NCBI GenBank assembly: GCA_963752045.1
Contig: CAVVWN010000008.1
Location: forward strand, 310,001-374,000
DNA from: DATKDF01 sp963752045
Lineage (GTDB): Bacteria > Acidobacteriota > Vicinamibacteria > Vicinamibacterales > SCN-69-37
DNA: 64,000 nt
Direction: 5' to 3'
In this document: one piece after another, positions 8,095 through 15,891 of the stretch
Numbering within the stretch: the stretch's first letter is position 1
Layout: each line of letters starts with the position of its first letter
Translations under genes and position numbers: made by a program
Notes under the pieces: generated by a model
The model's database searches: none
Told to the model about the DNA's origin: nothing
What the model saw: the letters and a program-made list of their open reading frames with translations, nothing else

Positions 8095-11000
8095 TCAGGC
8101 GCCCACCATCGCCAGTACCGCCGCAGGTGAAAGGGCACTGGCGTTCGCTACCAGCCCGTCGAGTGTGCCCTTCGGGATGGACGCCTTGAGCGCCTCGATG
8201 CGGCTGACCAGGCCCGGGTCCATCGGATGGTCCACCACGATGCCGGCTCGATGAGAGAGCGCCTCGGCTGCGGCGGCGATCTGAACCGCGCGCTCCGAAT
8301 GACCCTCGGCAGCCTCCACGGCCGCGAGGCCCAGCAGCGCGAGGCCGGTGCCGCGCGGACTGCCGACCCCTTCGTACGTGTGCACAGCCTGCACGAAGGA
8401 TCGCTGCGCCGCGCGCGCATCGCCAGAAGCCAGCGCTGTCCACCCCATCTCGCAGTGGACGCGCGCAATCTCCGGCTGGTCACCCACAGCGGCAAGCGCG
8501 GCAAGCGCATCGCCGTAAAAGGCCAGCGACCGGGCATGTTCGCCCTTCGTAAAGTACATCTGCGCCAGGAAGCTGAGCCCCATGCCGCCGCCTTCACAAT
8601 CGCCCAGCCGCTCCTGGATCCGACGCCCCTGTTCCACCGTCGCAATGCCCGCATCCACATCGCCGGTGGCAAAGAGCAACATGCCCTTGATGGTCAACGC
8701 GATGCCGTGAATGAAATCGCTGACGCCACCGGCACTTTCAGCGATGGCCTCGTCCAGCGCGGCTGCCGCCTCAGGCATCCGGCCAAGGCTGAGGTAGCAG
8801 TAACCCGTGCCCATCACGCCTTCAGCCGCCACCGCGGCCTCGCCAACGGCCAAGGCATCCTCGCGCCCGCCTGCCCATTCAGATAGCGACCGCTCCCATT
8901 CGCCCGTGGTGGTGGACACCATCCCGGCGGCGAGCTGCGCCACCGCACGCCCTTTGCTGGGCGACGCGTCCTTCACCAGCGGAAGCAGCGCGTCCAGGAA
9001 TCCACGCGCCACATGATGCTGGCCGCCAATGTGCCAGAACCAGTCGAGATGGCCACACATCAGGAGCCCATGCTCGAGCGACGCCTTGTCACCCAACCGC
9101 GCGCAGGCCACCAGCCATTGGACTGCGGCCAAGAGGTTGGCGTTATCGCGGCGAGCCCGCATCACGGCATCAAGCTGCGCGGTGCCATGGATGTCCGCAC
9201 CCACCCGGGCCGCAAACGCTCGGAAGTACGACGCGTGCGCATGACGCAACGCCTCTACCTCGCCGGTGGCATGAAGCTGCTCGGCCGCAAACGCGCGAAT
9301 GGTCTCGAGCAGCGAATACCGCTCGCTCGAGTCCACCACGCGCACCAGGCCCTTTTCCACCAGCGAGTCCAGCTCATCGAGCGCGCGATACCGGTCGGCC
9401 TCGTCGTAACAGGCCTGTTCCATGGCCTCCAGTGTCCAGCCTTCGTGGAAGACGGACGTCCGCCGGAGCAGCCGCTGCTCGGCCGCATCGAGCAGCGAAT
9501 AACTCCAGCTGATGGTGGTGCGAAGCGTGCGCTGGCGAAGGGGAAGATCGCGATCGCCTGAGGTCAGAAGGTCAAGCGCGTGATCGAGGCGCTGAAGCAG
9601 TGCAGCCGGCTCGAGGATGCGCACGCGCGCGGCTGCCAGCTCCAGCGCCAGCGGCAGGCCGTCAAGACGCCGACAGATTGCCACTACGGCCGACGAGTTG
9701 GCCGCGGTCAACGCGAAGCCGGCCTTCACTTTTTCCGCCCGCTGCACAAACAGCGCGACGGCAGGACAGGCGCCAACGGCCTCGAGCGACCTGGCATCCT
9801 GGCCGGGCAGCTCGAGCGGCGGGAGGCTGAACTCGAATTCCGCCCCAATCTTGAGTGGCGCGCGACTGGTGGCGATCACCTGGAGCGCCGGGCAGCGCGA
9901 GACCAGCTCCGCGATGTCGCCGGCGGCATCCAGCACCTGCTCCAGGTTGTCGATCACCAGGAGCACCGGGCGGTCGCCAATCACCGTGCTGAGCCCCTCA
10001 AGTGCCGATCGGCCATGCGCTTCGAACACGTCCAGGGTGGTGGCGATCGCCGGCAACACCTCGGCGGCTTTCGTCACCGATGCGAGCGACACAAACGCCG
10101 CGCCGCCCGCATATTCAGGCGCAAGCCGGCGAAACAGCTCAATCGAGAATCGCGTCTTGCCGGTACCGCCGTATCCAGACACTGTCAGCACGCGCGCGCC
10201 ACCGTGAACGCGCTCGATGGCGGCCACCAGCGTCTCTTCCCGTCCCAACAGGGGAGTGGACGGCGTGGGCGGCACTTTCATGATGCGGCCACTGGCCTGC
10301 GCGGGCGCTGGTCCCATGCCCGCCAGCTCATTGGCCACATCAAGCGCGGTCTGGAAACGCGCGCGCGGGTCCTTCGCCAGGCAGCGCGTGATGATGCGCG
10401 CAAGGTCGGCCGGTGCGTCCGTCCGAGAGCTGGAGATGGACGCCGGCTCATCGCGAAGGATGGCCGTGGAGATGACGCCCAGCGTGGACCCTTCAAACGG
10501 GCGACGTCCGGTGGTGAGTTCGTACAGCAGCACGCCCAGCGCGAAAAGATCTGTACGGCTGTCAACGGCCTCGCCGCGCACCTGCTCCGGCGCCATATAC
10601 GGCACCGTGCCCACCACCTGGCCCATATCCGTGGCCGACGCCGTCACATCGGAATCAGAGCGCAGGGCTTTGGCGAGGCCGAAGTCGAGCACCTTTACGC
10701 GCCCATCCCGAGTAAGCATGACGTTGCCGGGTTTGAGGTCGCGATGCACCACACCCTTTTCATGTGCGGCCGTCAGCGCCGTGGCAATGGCGATGCCCAG
10801 TTCCACCACACGCCCCACCGGCAGGCCTCCCGGAGTCACTTCCCGCTCCAGCGACGCGCCCTCCACCAACTCCATCGTCAAGAACCGTGTGCCTGCGTGG
10901 TCCTCCACGGAAAAGAGCGTGACGATGTTGGGGTGGTTGAGGGCGGCCACGGTGCGGGCCTCTTGCTCGAATCGTGCAAGGCGGCGGGCATCGTTGGCCA

Positions 11001-11139
11001 CATCGGCGTGCAGGACCTTGAGGGCCACCTCGCGGCCGAGGCGGGTATCGCGGGCCCGATAGACCTCGCCCATGCCACCGGCGCCTATCGCTGCCAGGAT
11101 CTCGTAGTTGCCAAGGCGCGTGCCGGGCGTGAGTGCCAT
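8095..11139 (-). CDS. Ser/Thr protein kinase fused to STAND ATPase and TPR domain
   Basis: A 1014-residue signalling protein. Residues 11-275 form a Hanks-type kinase: glycine loop GAGGMGEV, Lys41 in EVALKVL, HRDLKPGN with Asp134, DFG at 152 and APEQ. A STAND-type ATPase follows, beginning at LLGREETL with P-loop GYGGTGKT at 322-329, Walker B VLLVIDNLEQVL and GLPLALELAAARV. The C-terminal third is TPR-like. There is no membrane segment, so it is probably a cytoplasmic regulator whose input is sensed by the TPR part. All kinase catalytic residues are present. It is carried, with a glyoxalase-like gene 15 bp upstream, inside the integron between attC 7859 and attC 11715, unusually large for a cassette. 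Confidence 0.88.
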   Translation of the reverse strand: MALTPGTRLGNYEILAAIGAGGMGEVYRARDTRLGREVALKVLHADVANDARRLARFEQEARTVAALNHPNIVTLFSVEDHAGTRFLTMELVEGASLEREVTPGGLPVGRVVELGIAIATALTAAHEKGVVHRDLKPGNVMLTRDGRVKVLDFGLAKALRSDSDVTASATDMGQVVGTVPYMAPEQVRGEAVDSRTDLFALGVLLYELTTGRRPFEGSTLGVISTAILRDEPASISSSRTDAPADLARIITRCLAKDPRARFQTALDVANELAGMGPAPAQASGRIMKVPPTPSTPLLGREETLVAAIERVHGGARVLTVSGYGGTGKTRFSIELFRRLAPEYAGGAAFVSLASVTKAAEVLPAIATTLDVFEAHGRSALEGLSTVIGDRPVLLVIDNLEQVLDAAGDIAELVSRCPALQVIATSRAPLKIGAEFEFSLPPLELPGQDARSLEAVGACPAVALFVQRAEKVKAGFALTAANSSAVVAICRRLDGLPLALELAAARVRILEPAALLQRLDHALDLLTSGDRDLPLRQRTLRTTISWSYSLLDAAEQRLLRRTSVFHEGWTLEAMEQACYDEADRYRALDELDSLVEKGLVRVVDSSERYSLLETIRAFAAEQLHATGEVEALRHAHASYFRAFAARVGADIHGTAQLDAVMRARRDNANLLAAVQWLVACARLGDKASLEHGLLMCGHLDWFWHIGGQHHVARGFLDALLPLVKDASPSKGRAVAQLAAGMVSTTTGEWERSLSEWAGGREDALAVGEAAVAAEGVMGTGYCYLSLGRMPEAAAALDEAIAESAGGVSDFIHGIALTIKGMLLFATGDVDAGIATVEQGRRIQERLGDCEGGGMGLSFLAQMYFTKGEHARSLAFYGDALAALAAVGDQPEIARVHCEMGWTALASGDARAAQRSFVQAVHTYEGVGSPRGTGLALLGLAAVEAAEGHSERAVQIAAAAEALSHRAGIVVDHPMDPGLVSRIEALKASIPKGTLDGLVANASALSPAAVLAMVGA

Positions 11140-11154
11140 CGAGAGAAGTGCGGC

Positions 11155-11646
11155 CTAGGACGAGGGTTGAATGACTGCCTCTGGCGCCGGCAGCTTCGAG
11201 GCGTCCAGGTACATGAGCTCCACGAATGAGCCGATCTCCGGAAACTGGAAATACGCGAACTCGAACATCTCCCCACCACAGCCTTCCTGAATCGCCTCTC
11301 GCCCTTGCCGACGGAGCGCTGCCTTGGCCTCGCGTACCGCCGGCATACTCGGGTAGGCGAGACAGGTGTGGTGGAACCCCTCTCCATGCTGCTCAAGGTG
11401 CTCGTCGTAGACGCTCCGACCGCTGTGCGGCGTGATGAGTTCGTAGGTCCCGCCGCCGATCGTCGCCAGCGCAACACGAAACGAAAAGGGGATCGCCTGC
11501 CCGCGCAGCCGGCACTCCGTCGGCGCGATCGTCCAGATATTCCAGGGGCCAATCCCAAGTGCATCTGCCATTCCCTGCGCGGCTCCCTCCAAGTCGCGAA
11601 CGAGGAAACAGGTATGGTGGAGCGCGACAGGAATCGGTCTGGTCAT
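11155..11646 (-). CDS. VOC (glyoxalase/bleomycin-resistance fold) protein
   Basis: A 163-residue single-gene VOC protein with paired beta-alpha-beta modules: ALHHTCFLVRDLEGAAQGMA at the N-terminus and FHHTCLAYPSMPAVREAKAA in the second half, with metal-ligand-like His and Glu (FEFAYFQFPEIGSFVELMYL). Such proteins include lactoylglutathione lyases, methylmalonyl-CoA epimerases and resistance proteins; the reaction is not determined here. It starts with ATG at 11646 and lies 15 bp before the kinase gene on the same strand, so the two likely share a transcript. Confidence 0.75.
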   Translation of the reverse strand: MTRPIPVALHHTCFLVRDLEGAAQGMADALGIGPWNIWTIAPTECRLRGQAIPFSFRVALATIGGGTYELITPHSGRSVYDEHLEQHGEGFHHTCLAYPSMPAVREAKAALRRQGREAIQEGCGGEMFEFAYFQFPEIGSFVELMYLDASKLPAPEAVIQPSS

Positions 11647-11714
11647 GTCTATTCTCCCGTTCTGGTCAGCCGCCGATGTCTCCGGCGGTGCCTCAACTTA
11701 TCCCGATGTGTGTC

Positions 11715-11793
11715 GGCATGACGTGCGCGGCTCACCCGCGGCCGCTCACGAATTCGGACGACGGCGGCCGTCGGGTGTAGCCGCTGGTTAGGC
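11715..11793 (-). other. attC recombination site
   Basis: The minus strand starts GCCTAAC and pairs CGGCTACACCCGACGGCC with GGCCGCGGGTGAGCCG, ending in a degenerate GTCATGC core. The TAA of the higA gene lies inside its first core. It closes the higBA cassette. Confidence 0.85.
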
Positions 11794-12048
11794 CGCTTCG
11801 TCGGTCGATACAACCCAGCCCGGGAACACCAGCACGCCAGGATGACACTTGAGTGCGCGGCCGAGCGCCTTCGCGCGTTCCACCCCGAGGCGAATGCGGT
11901 CGTTCTCGATCGCGGAGATCGTCGCCTGGGAGATGCCCGTCCGCTTCGCAAGCTCGTTCTGACTCAGCCCCTGAAGCTCGCGCACGACCCGCACCGACTC
12001 GCCAACCGAGACGCTCACCCGCTGCCGAGCCGCCCGATAGCCCTTCAT
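11788..12048 (-). CDS. higA: HigA-like XRE-family antitoxin
   Basis: An 86-residue helix-turn-helix protein: VRVVRELQGLSQNELAKRTG followed by ISQATISAIENDRIRLGVER is a classic XRE DNA-binding fold. It lies 4 bp downstream of a HigB/RelE-type toxin gene, and the toxin-first order is typical of higBA. It should bind the toxin and repress the operon. Its TAA stop is part of the attC core GCCTAAC, so cassette loss or exchange would leave the coding end intact. Confidence 0.85.
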   Translation of the reverse strand: MKGYRAARQRVSVSVGESVRVVRELQGLSQNELAKRTGISQATISAIENDRIRLGVERAKALGRALKCHPGVLVFPGWVVSTDEAA

Positions 12049-12052
12049 GTCA

Positions 12053-12331
12053 TTACCTCCGGTAGTCGTGAGCCGTGATGGATTCCACGTAGTAGGTCAC
12101 CCGTTCGGAATCAACGCGGTAGATCACGCGCCATTGGTCCCCCAGCCGCGAGGACCGGAACCCCTTCCACTTGCCGGCCAGCGCCTCGTCATGGAACCCC
12201 TTGATCAGGCGGACACCCGGGGGCCCTGACAGCCGGACGATGTCCTTCCACTTTTCGTAACGCTTGAGGACCTCGCGGGGCATCTTGGCCACCTGCCGGT
12301 CGAGCCGACCGTGCTCCAGGATCGCCCACAC
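12053..12331 (-). CDS. higB: HigB/RelE-type toxin
   Basis: A 92-residue RelE-superfamily toxin: RQVAKMPREVLKRYEKWKDI, GVRLIKGFHDEALAGKWKG, FRSSRLGDQWRVIYRVDSER, YYVESITAHDYRR. This matches HigB-like ribosome-dependent mRNA interferases, with the conserved Arg and the C-terminal HDYRR. It starts with ATG at 12331 and is followed by higA. Probably functional as a pair. Confidence 0.85.
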   Translation of the reverse strand: MWAILEHGRLDRQVAKMPREVLKRYEKWKDIVRLSGPPGVRLIKGFHDEALAGKWKGFRSSRLGDQWRVIYRVDSERVTYYVESITAHDYRR

Positions 12332-12388
12332 GCGCCTAGTGTGCCCATGTCATCTTTGGGATGTCAAGGGCGGTTCCGGTCGTTGTCG

Positions 12389-12458
12389 GCATAACGACAG
12401 CGCTTCCGCGTAGGCGGCGCCATGATGGCACCCGCCGCCGTCCGCCTACCGTGGAGGG
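12389..12458 (-). other. second attC-like site in tandem (gene-less cassette)
   Basis: The minus strand pairs CACGGTAGGCGGACGGCGG with GCCGCCTACGCGG and ends in a GTTATGC core at 12389-12395. The outer left core is degenerate. It directly abuts attC 12474-12544 with no room for a gene, like an empty cassette or an orphan site. Confidence 0.6.
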
Positions 12459-12473
12459 CTTTCCGGTGGCCCT

Positions 12474-12544
12474 GCCGAACGACGACGAATGAGCCGCGCG
12501 CCGGCGCGGTTCAGTTGCGCGTCGGCTCCATTCGTGGGTTAGCC
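12474..12544 (-). other. attC recombination site
   Basis: The minus strand begins GGCTAAC, then CGAATGGAGCCGACGCG pairs with CGCGCGGCTCATTCG, ending in GTTCGGC. It closes the DUF4160/DUF2442 cassette. Confidence 0.85.
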
Positions 12545-12589
12545 CGCTGTTGGCTTGGCTGTGCCCACTCATTCGCCCGAGCCACAAGC

Positions 12590-12844
12590 TCATCCCGAAC
12601 CTGAGGCCAGTCGTGAAGCGTGGCGGGATTCGAAGTCCGCCCCGTTGGGCCAGACGAGCGTCCCCGCCTCAGCGTCCAACCGCACCGCGTTGAATGTCGA
12701 CGAGTCGCGCAAGGGGCGGAACAACTTGCCGTGGAGGACGGGTTCGAAGTCAATGACCTGCTCGGTCCCGTCGGCGAACGACACCGCCAGTGTGTACGGC
12801 CCAACGATCTCGAACCGGCTGACCCGATGGATGGGATGGCGCAT
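12590..12844 (-). CDS. DUF2442 domain protein
   Basis: An 84-residue DUF2442 protein (HRVSRFEIVGPYTLAVSFAD, VIDFEPVLHGKLFRPLRDSS, FNAVRLDAEAGTLVWPNGAD). ATG at 12844 lies 4 bp after the DUF4160 stop. The pair forms one cassette and recurs in damaged form at 6444-6775. A toxin-antitoxin-like role is plausible but not demonstrated. Confidence 0.8.
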   Translation of the reverse strand: MRHPIHRVSRFEIVGPYTLAVSFADGTEQVIDFEPVLHGKLFRPLRDSSTFNAVRLDAEAGTLVWPNGADFESRHASRLASGSG

Positions 12845-12848
12845 GGCT

Positions 12849-13118
12849 CTACCTGAGTGGCTCAATCTTGACGGGCAGCTGACCAGATTGCAACAAGTCC
12901 CAGTCCTGCTGCAGTTCCCCGCGGTGAATCTCCGCCCACGCTTCGACGAGCCGCCGCTGCGTGGTCGGAAGGTCGCCACCCAGGAGGTCGACCGTGTCGA
13001 TGGAAAACACCGCCGCGTGCTCCTGGTAATACGCGTGGAAGTGAGGCCGATGGTGCTGGCCGCCAACCTCCACGAACATCCGAATCACGATTCCGAAGAA
13101 GCGGGAAAGCTCCGGCAT
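12849..13118 (-). CDS. DUF4160 domain protein
   Basis: An 89-residue DUF4160 protein with the family signature MPELSRFFGIVIRMFVEVGG, then QHHRPHFHAYYQEHAAVF, IDTVDLLGGDLP and WAEIHRGELQQDWDLL. The conserved HRPHFHA segment suggests metal or nucleic-acid contact, but no activity is known. It is the first gene of its cassette and is followed by DUF2442. Confidence 0.82.
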   Translation of the reverse strand: MPELSRFFGIVIRMFVEVGGQHHRPHFHAYYQEHAAVFSIDTVDLLGGDLPTTQRRLVEAWAEIHRGELQQDWDLLQSGQLPVKIEPLR

Positions 13119-13152
13119 GCCTTCAACCTACCATCGTCGCCGGAGTCTTGTC

Positions 13153-13238
13153 GGTCAACGCTTCAAATGAGCCGCGCGGGCTCGGCCGCATGACGCCACG
13201 GACACCGGTTCGCGTCGGCCTCCATTTGATTGTTAGGC
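13153..13238 (-). other. attC recombination site
   Basis: The minus strand begins GCCTAAC, pairs CAAATGGAGGCCGACGCG with CGCGCGGCTCATTTG, and ends GTTGACC. It closes the DUF5946 cassette. Confidence 0.85.
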
Positions 13239-13284
13239 GGTTGATCCATTGTTGGGGACCGAGAACCTGCCCTGCATTTCGGAC

Positions 13285-13701
13285 TTACAGAACCCGGTGT
13301 TCCCGAAGCAACGCAACAACGGCATCGCGGTTCATGGAGAAGGCCTCCCATATCGATGAACACCAAGCATCGATCGCTTTGTCTCGCTCGACTCCGGACG
13401 GTGCCGCCAGCACGTCGCATGCCGTAACAGCTCCCCGATGTTCGGGAAGGGTGAACCTGGGCCAAGCCCGCTTCTCCCGAGCCATCTGACGGTGCGCATT
13501 CTGCACCTGTCGGCCCGTGAATCCCTTCTCAACTCGGAGATACAGCCCCGCGAGTGAGAATGCCACCGTGATGGGCCTTGTATGCTGGTCGGCCTGCTGT
13601 GCGGCGAAGGCGTCGACCACGTGCTGATGGATGAAGACCTCGTCGCCGCGGGTCAGCGTGTACGCAGACAGCTCGTTGTAGGCGTCCTGCTCCGATGCCA
13701 T
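13285..13701 (-). CDS. DUF5946 family protein
   Basis: A 138-residue protein matching the DUF5946 pattern: YNELSAYTLTRGDEVFIHQH, VVDAFAAQQADQHTRPITVA, LAGLYLRVEKGFTGRQVQNA, RAWPRFTLPEHRGAVT and ERDKAIDAWCSSIWEAF. It is a small soluble protein with no signal peptide. Function unknown. It is the only gene in its cassette, in cassette orientation. Confidence 0.72.
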   Translation of the reverse strand: MASEQDAYNELSAYTLTRGDEVFIHQHVVDAFAAQQADQHTRPITVAFSLAGLYLRVEKGFTGRQVQNAHRQMAREKRAWPRFTLPEHRGAVTACDVLAAPSGVERDKAIDAWCSSIWEAFSMNRDAVVALLREHRVL

Positions 13702-13720
13702 GTCCGTCGCTTCCGATTGT

Positions 13721-13812
13721 GATCAACGGTCAGCGCTTCAGCCGCGCGTCCGCGCGCCACGCAGCGCCAGATGATGCGCGCGGGCGCCGTCGGCTGCAAG
13801 CGCCTGTTAGCC
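13721..13812 (-). other. attC recombination site
   Basis: The minus strand begins GGCTAAC, pairs GCGCTTGCAGCCGACGG with CGCGGCTGAAGCGC, and ends GTTGATC. The loop is long and carries extra hairpins. The stop of the secreted protein gene lies in the first core. Confidence 0.87.
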
Positions 13813-14376
13813 CGCCTTGGGAACAGGTCGCCCCTGCTGGAGCGACGCGATGTGATCAGCAACCGCCCGAAAGCAATCCCCGCCGCTCCCGGGAAGCACG
13901 ACCACTGCGATGGGCCCAAGCACGATGACCCGGCCGGCCCGGTTGCCTAGACGGCTCACCGAAGCCGAAGACGTCAACGCGGGATCGTCGAAAAGCACGG
14001 CGTACACGTCGACCGTGGAACCACCCGAACCGAGGTAGACGGACCGGTAGGCGCTAATGACGCCCTCCGCGAGTTTCGCAAGCTGCTCCGGTCCAGACGT
14101 GTCGTCAGACTTCAGTGGTGGGCCGTCGACGTACTCCCGGATAATCGCCGCCGTGTGTCCCGCGCCAATCCAAGGATTCTCGCGAACGCCCGGATGTGCG
14201 ACGAACGGCCTTTCCCCGGGTGGACCAGACGTCGGGGCAAGCTGACATCCGGCCGGCAACAATGGCGGCGGCACCGTCAGTGACTCAAGCCGAACGGGCG
14301 CCTGACCGGCTGCGAACGAACCTCCCGCCAGTAGCAGGCATCCGAATACCGCAGTCACACGTCGAACCAGGCCCAC
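13807..14376 (-). CDS. small exported protein of unknown function
   Basis: A 189-residue protein with an N-terminal signal peptide (VTAVFGCLLLAGGSFAAGQA). The mature part has no motif I recognise; it contains HTAAIIREYVDGPPL and RVIVLGPIAVVVLPGSGGDC. It starts with GTG at 14376 and its TAA stop lies inside the attC core. It is a single-gene cassette, a common form for unknown integron ORFs. Confidence 0.6.
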   Translation of the reverse strand: MGLVRRVTAVFGCLLLAGGSFAAGQAPVRLESLTVPPPLLPAGCQLAPTSGPPGERPFVAHPGVRENPWIGAGHTAAIIREYVDGPPLKSDDTSGPEQLAKLAEGVISAYRSVYLGSGGSTVDVYAVLFDDPALTSSASVSRLGNRAGRVIVLGPIAVVVLPGSGGDCFRAVADHIASLQQGRPVPKAG

Positions 14377-14439
14377 CGTAGCCTCCTGTCCTGTCGGGCT
14401 AGGCAGTATGACTTCCGCAACAGGCTGACCCCCGGTTGT

Positions 14440-15194
14440 CTCGCGGGTTAGCCTGCCGGCCAGAGCCGCACCGCTGCCTGGTCCGCAGCGCTGTCTTCCC
14501 GGAGGTCAGCCATGGCGAAGTCTACACCGCTCTACGTTGGGTTGGATGTGCGCAAGGAGTCGATCGCAGTCGCCCCTGCGACCGGGGGCCGGGCCGATCC
14601 GCCGGTGTTCGTGGGCGCCATCGGCACGCGCCAGGCTGATATCGACAAGCTGATTCGCCGCCTACAAGGGAAGACCCCGGAGCTACGGTTCGTCTACGAG
14701 GCCGGCCCGAGTGGGTACGGCCTGTACCGGTATCTGACCGGGAAGGGGTGGGCGTGTGACGTCGTCGCGCCGTCCCTGATCCCACGGCGGCCGGGCGACA
14801 AGGTCAAGACGGACCGACGCGACGCGGTCGAGCTCGCGCGGCTGCTCCGGTCCGGGGACCTCACGGCGGTGTACGTCCCGACCGTCGAGGATGAAGCGAT
14901 CCGTGATCTCTGTCGAGCCCGCACGCGGCAAGCATCCGAACATCGTCGTCACCGCGATCGCGCGTGAGCTGATCGCCTTCATGTGGGCCATCGCCCGCAT
15001 GATGCCCACGCGCGCGTAATCTCGCCAGGGGCAGAGGCGGGACGTGGACCACCGATACAGGCGTAACCCTCGAGCGCGTTATGAGGCGACGTCGGTCGAC
15101 CCTCGTGCCTAGACCGAGGCAGGCGCCAGACGGATCTCAGTACGGTGGTACCCAATCCACGGATATCAGCAGGATCAATCGTCGGCAGTACCGG
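14440..15194 (+). mobile_element. IS110-family element remnant
   Basis: Non-cassette DNA around the decayed transposase, running from near the GTTAGCC at 14447 to where hicB homology resumes at 15195. Exact ends cannot be fixed by eye, since IS110 elements lack long terminal inverted repeats. Some IS110/IS1111-group elements are known to target attC sites; whether this one did is open. Confidence 0.5.
14512..15019 (+). pseudogene. decayed IS110-family transposase
   Basis: The frame from ATG 14512 starts like an IS110 DEDD transposase (LYVGLDVRKESIAVAPATGG, LRFVYEAGPSGYGLYRYLTG, VVAPSLIPRRPGDKVKTDRR). After about 145 residues it shifts frame and the other frame gives KHPNIVVTAIARELIAFMWA, the IS110 C-terminus. 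About half of the normal ~340 residues are missing, including the central Tnp_20 region, so the gene is dead. It lies in the cassette array and has replaced the 5' end of a hicB gene. Confidence 0.8.
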
Positions 15195-15356
15195 TATTGC
15201 CCTGAGATTCCCGGGGCCAACGGGCAGGGTCTGACTAAGGAGGAGGCGCGCGAGAGCCTAGCCGCCGCGATCGCCCTCATCCTCGAGGACCGTCGCGAAG
15301 ACGGCCTCCGCGGTGTTCCTCCAGACGCTGAACGCGATACGGTGACCGTTCGGTGA
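15195..15356 (+). pseudogene. hicB: 5'-truncated hicB antitoxin
   Basis: From 15195 the frame encodes YCPEIPGANGQGLTKEEARE followed by SLAAAIALILEDRREDGLRG, nearly identical to the intact HicB at 19259-19474. The first ~17 residues are missing and replaced by IS110-derived DNA. It ends by a GTGA overlap with hicA. Loss of antitoxin function is probable unless a fused start is used. Confidence 0.75.
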
Positions 15357-15538
15357 AGCGCAGCGCGCTGCTGCGCCATCTCCGGCGCCACGGCTGCGTG
15401 CTCAAGCGAGAAGGCGCCGCGCACTCCCTCTGGACGAACCCGGCGAACGGATCGGTCGAAGCGATACCTCGCCGCACCGAGGTTCCGAACACGCTGGTCA
15501 AGAAGATCTGCCGAAACCTCGGCATTCCAGCGGCCTAG
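15353..15538 (+). CDS. hicA: HicA-type mRNA interferase toxin
   Basis: A 61-residue HicA toxin: MKRSALLRHLRRHGCVLKRE, then GAAHSLWTNPANGSVEAIPR, then EVPNTLVKKICRNLGI. The catalytic His lies in the AHSLW segment. It has a GTG start overlapping the truncated hicB. It is on the plus strand, opposite to the canonical cassette direction. The toxin can only be tolerated if not expressed, or if another HicB in the array protects the cell. Confidence 0.8.
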   Translation: MKRSALLRHLRRHGCVLKREGAAHSLWTNPANGSVEAIPRRTEVPNTLVKKICRNLGIPAA

Positions 15539-15558
15539 CCTCCCTCGCTGATTCGGCT

Positions 15559-15628
15559 GTCCAACGTTCGCGCTTCAGCCGCAGGCCATCATGCGACAAG
15601 GCCCGCCGGCTGCAAGCGCTTGTTGGGC
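15559..15628 (-). other. attC recombination site
   Basis: The minus strand reads GCCCAAC, then GCGCTTGCAGCCGGCGGG, then CTGCGGCTGAAGCGC and GTTGGAC. Both cores match RYYYAAC and GTTRRRY exactly. It closes the ParDE-like cassette 15655-16190. Confidence 0.9.
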
Positions 15629-15654
15629 AGCCAGTCCGAGCGTAGGATCGAGGC

Positions 15655-15891
15655 ATGACGAAGCCCGCTCAAGCCGTCTTGGCCGAGGCCCTGCGGCTCG
15701 ATGTCGATGCCCGAGCCGAGGTGGCCGCCGAACTGCTGGCGAGCCTCGATGGTCCGGCCGACCCGGATGCCGACGCGGCTTGGGCCGTCGAGATCGAACG
15801 CCGGGTTGCGGCGATCGAGGCCGGAACCGCCAAACTGGAGCCCTGGGAAGACGTGAAGCGCCGGATCGAAAGGGAGATCCTCGGTAGGTGA
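15655..15891 (+). CDS. addiction-module antitoxin, RelB/ParD-like
   Basis: A 78-residue antitoxin (QAVLAEALRLDVDARAEVAA, ELLASLDGPADPDADAAWAV, WEDVKRRIEREILGR) of the putative addiction module component family. It is followed by a ParE-type toxin with a GTGA overlap, so the two are translationally coupled. It lies on the plus strand against the cassette direction, which implies its own promoter, as expected for toxin-antitoxin cassettes. Confidence 0.85.
   Translation: MTKPAQAVLAEALRLDVDARAEVAAELLASLDGPADPDADAAWAVEIERRVAAIEAGTAKLEPWEDVKRRIEREILGR

Noticed and set aside
9580..11229. Long plus-strand ORF opposite the kinase gene
   Set aside because: Arg/Gly-rich composition without motifs, fully antisense to a clear kinase-STAND-TPR gene; a GC-skew shadow.
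14399..14453. Possible attC between the exported protein and the IS110 relic
   Set aside because: GTTAGCC and a CTAGCC-like core are present but the conserved L''/L' stem is missing; it may be an IS end or a destroyed site.
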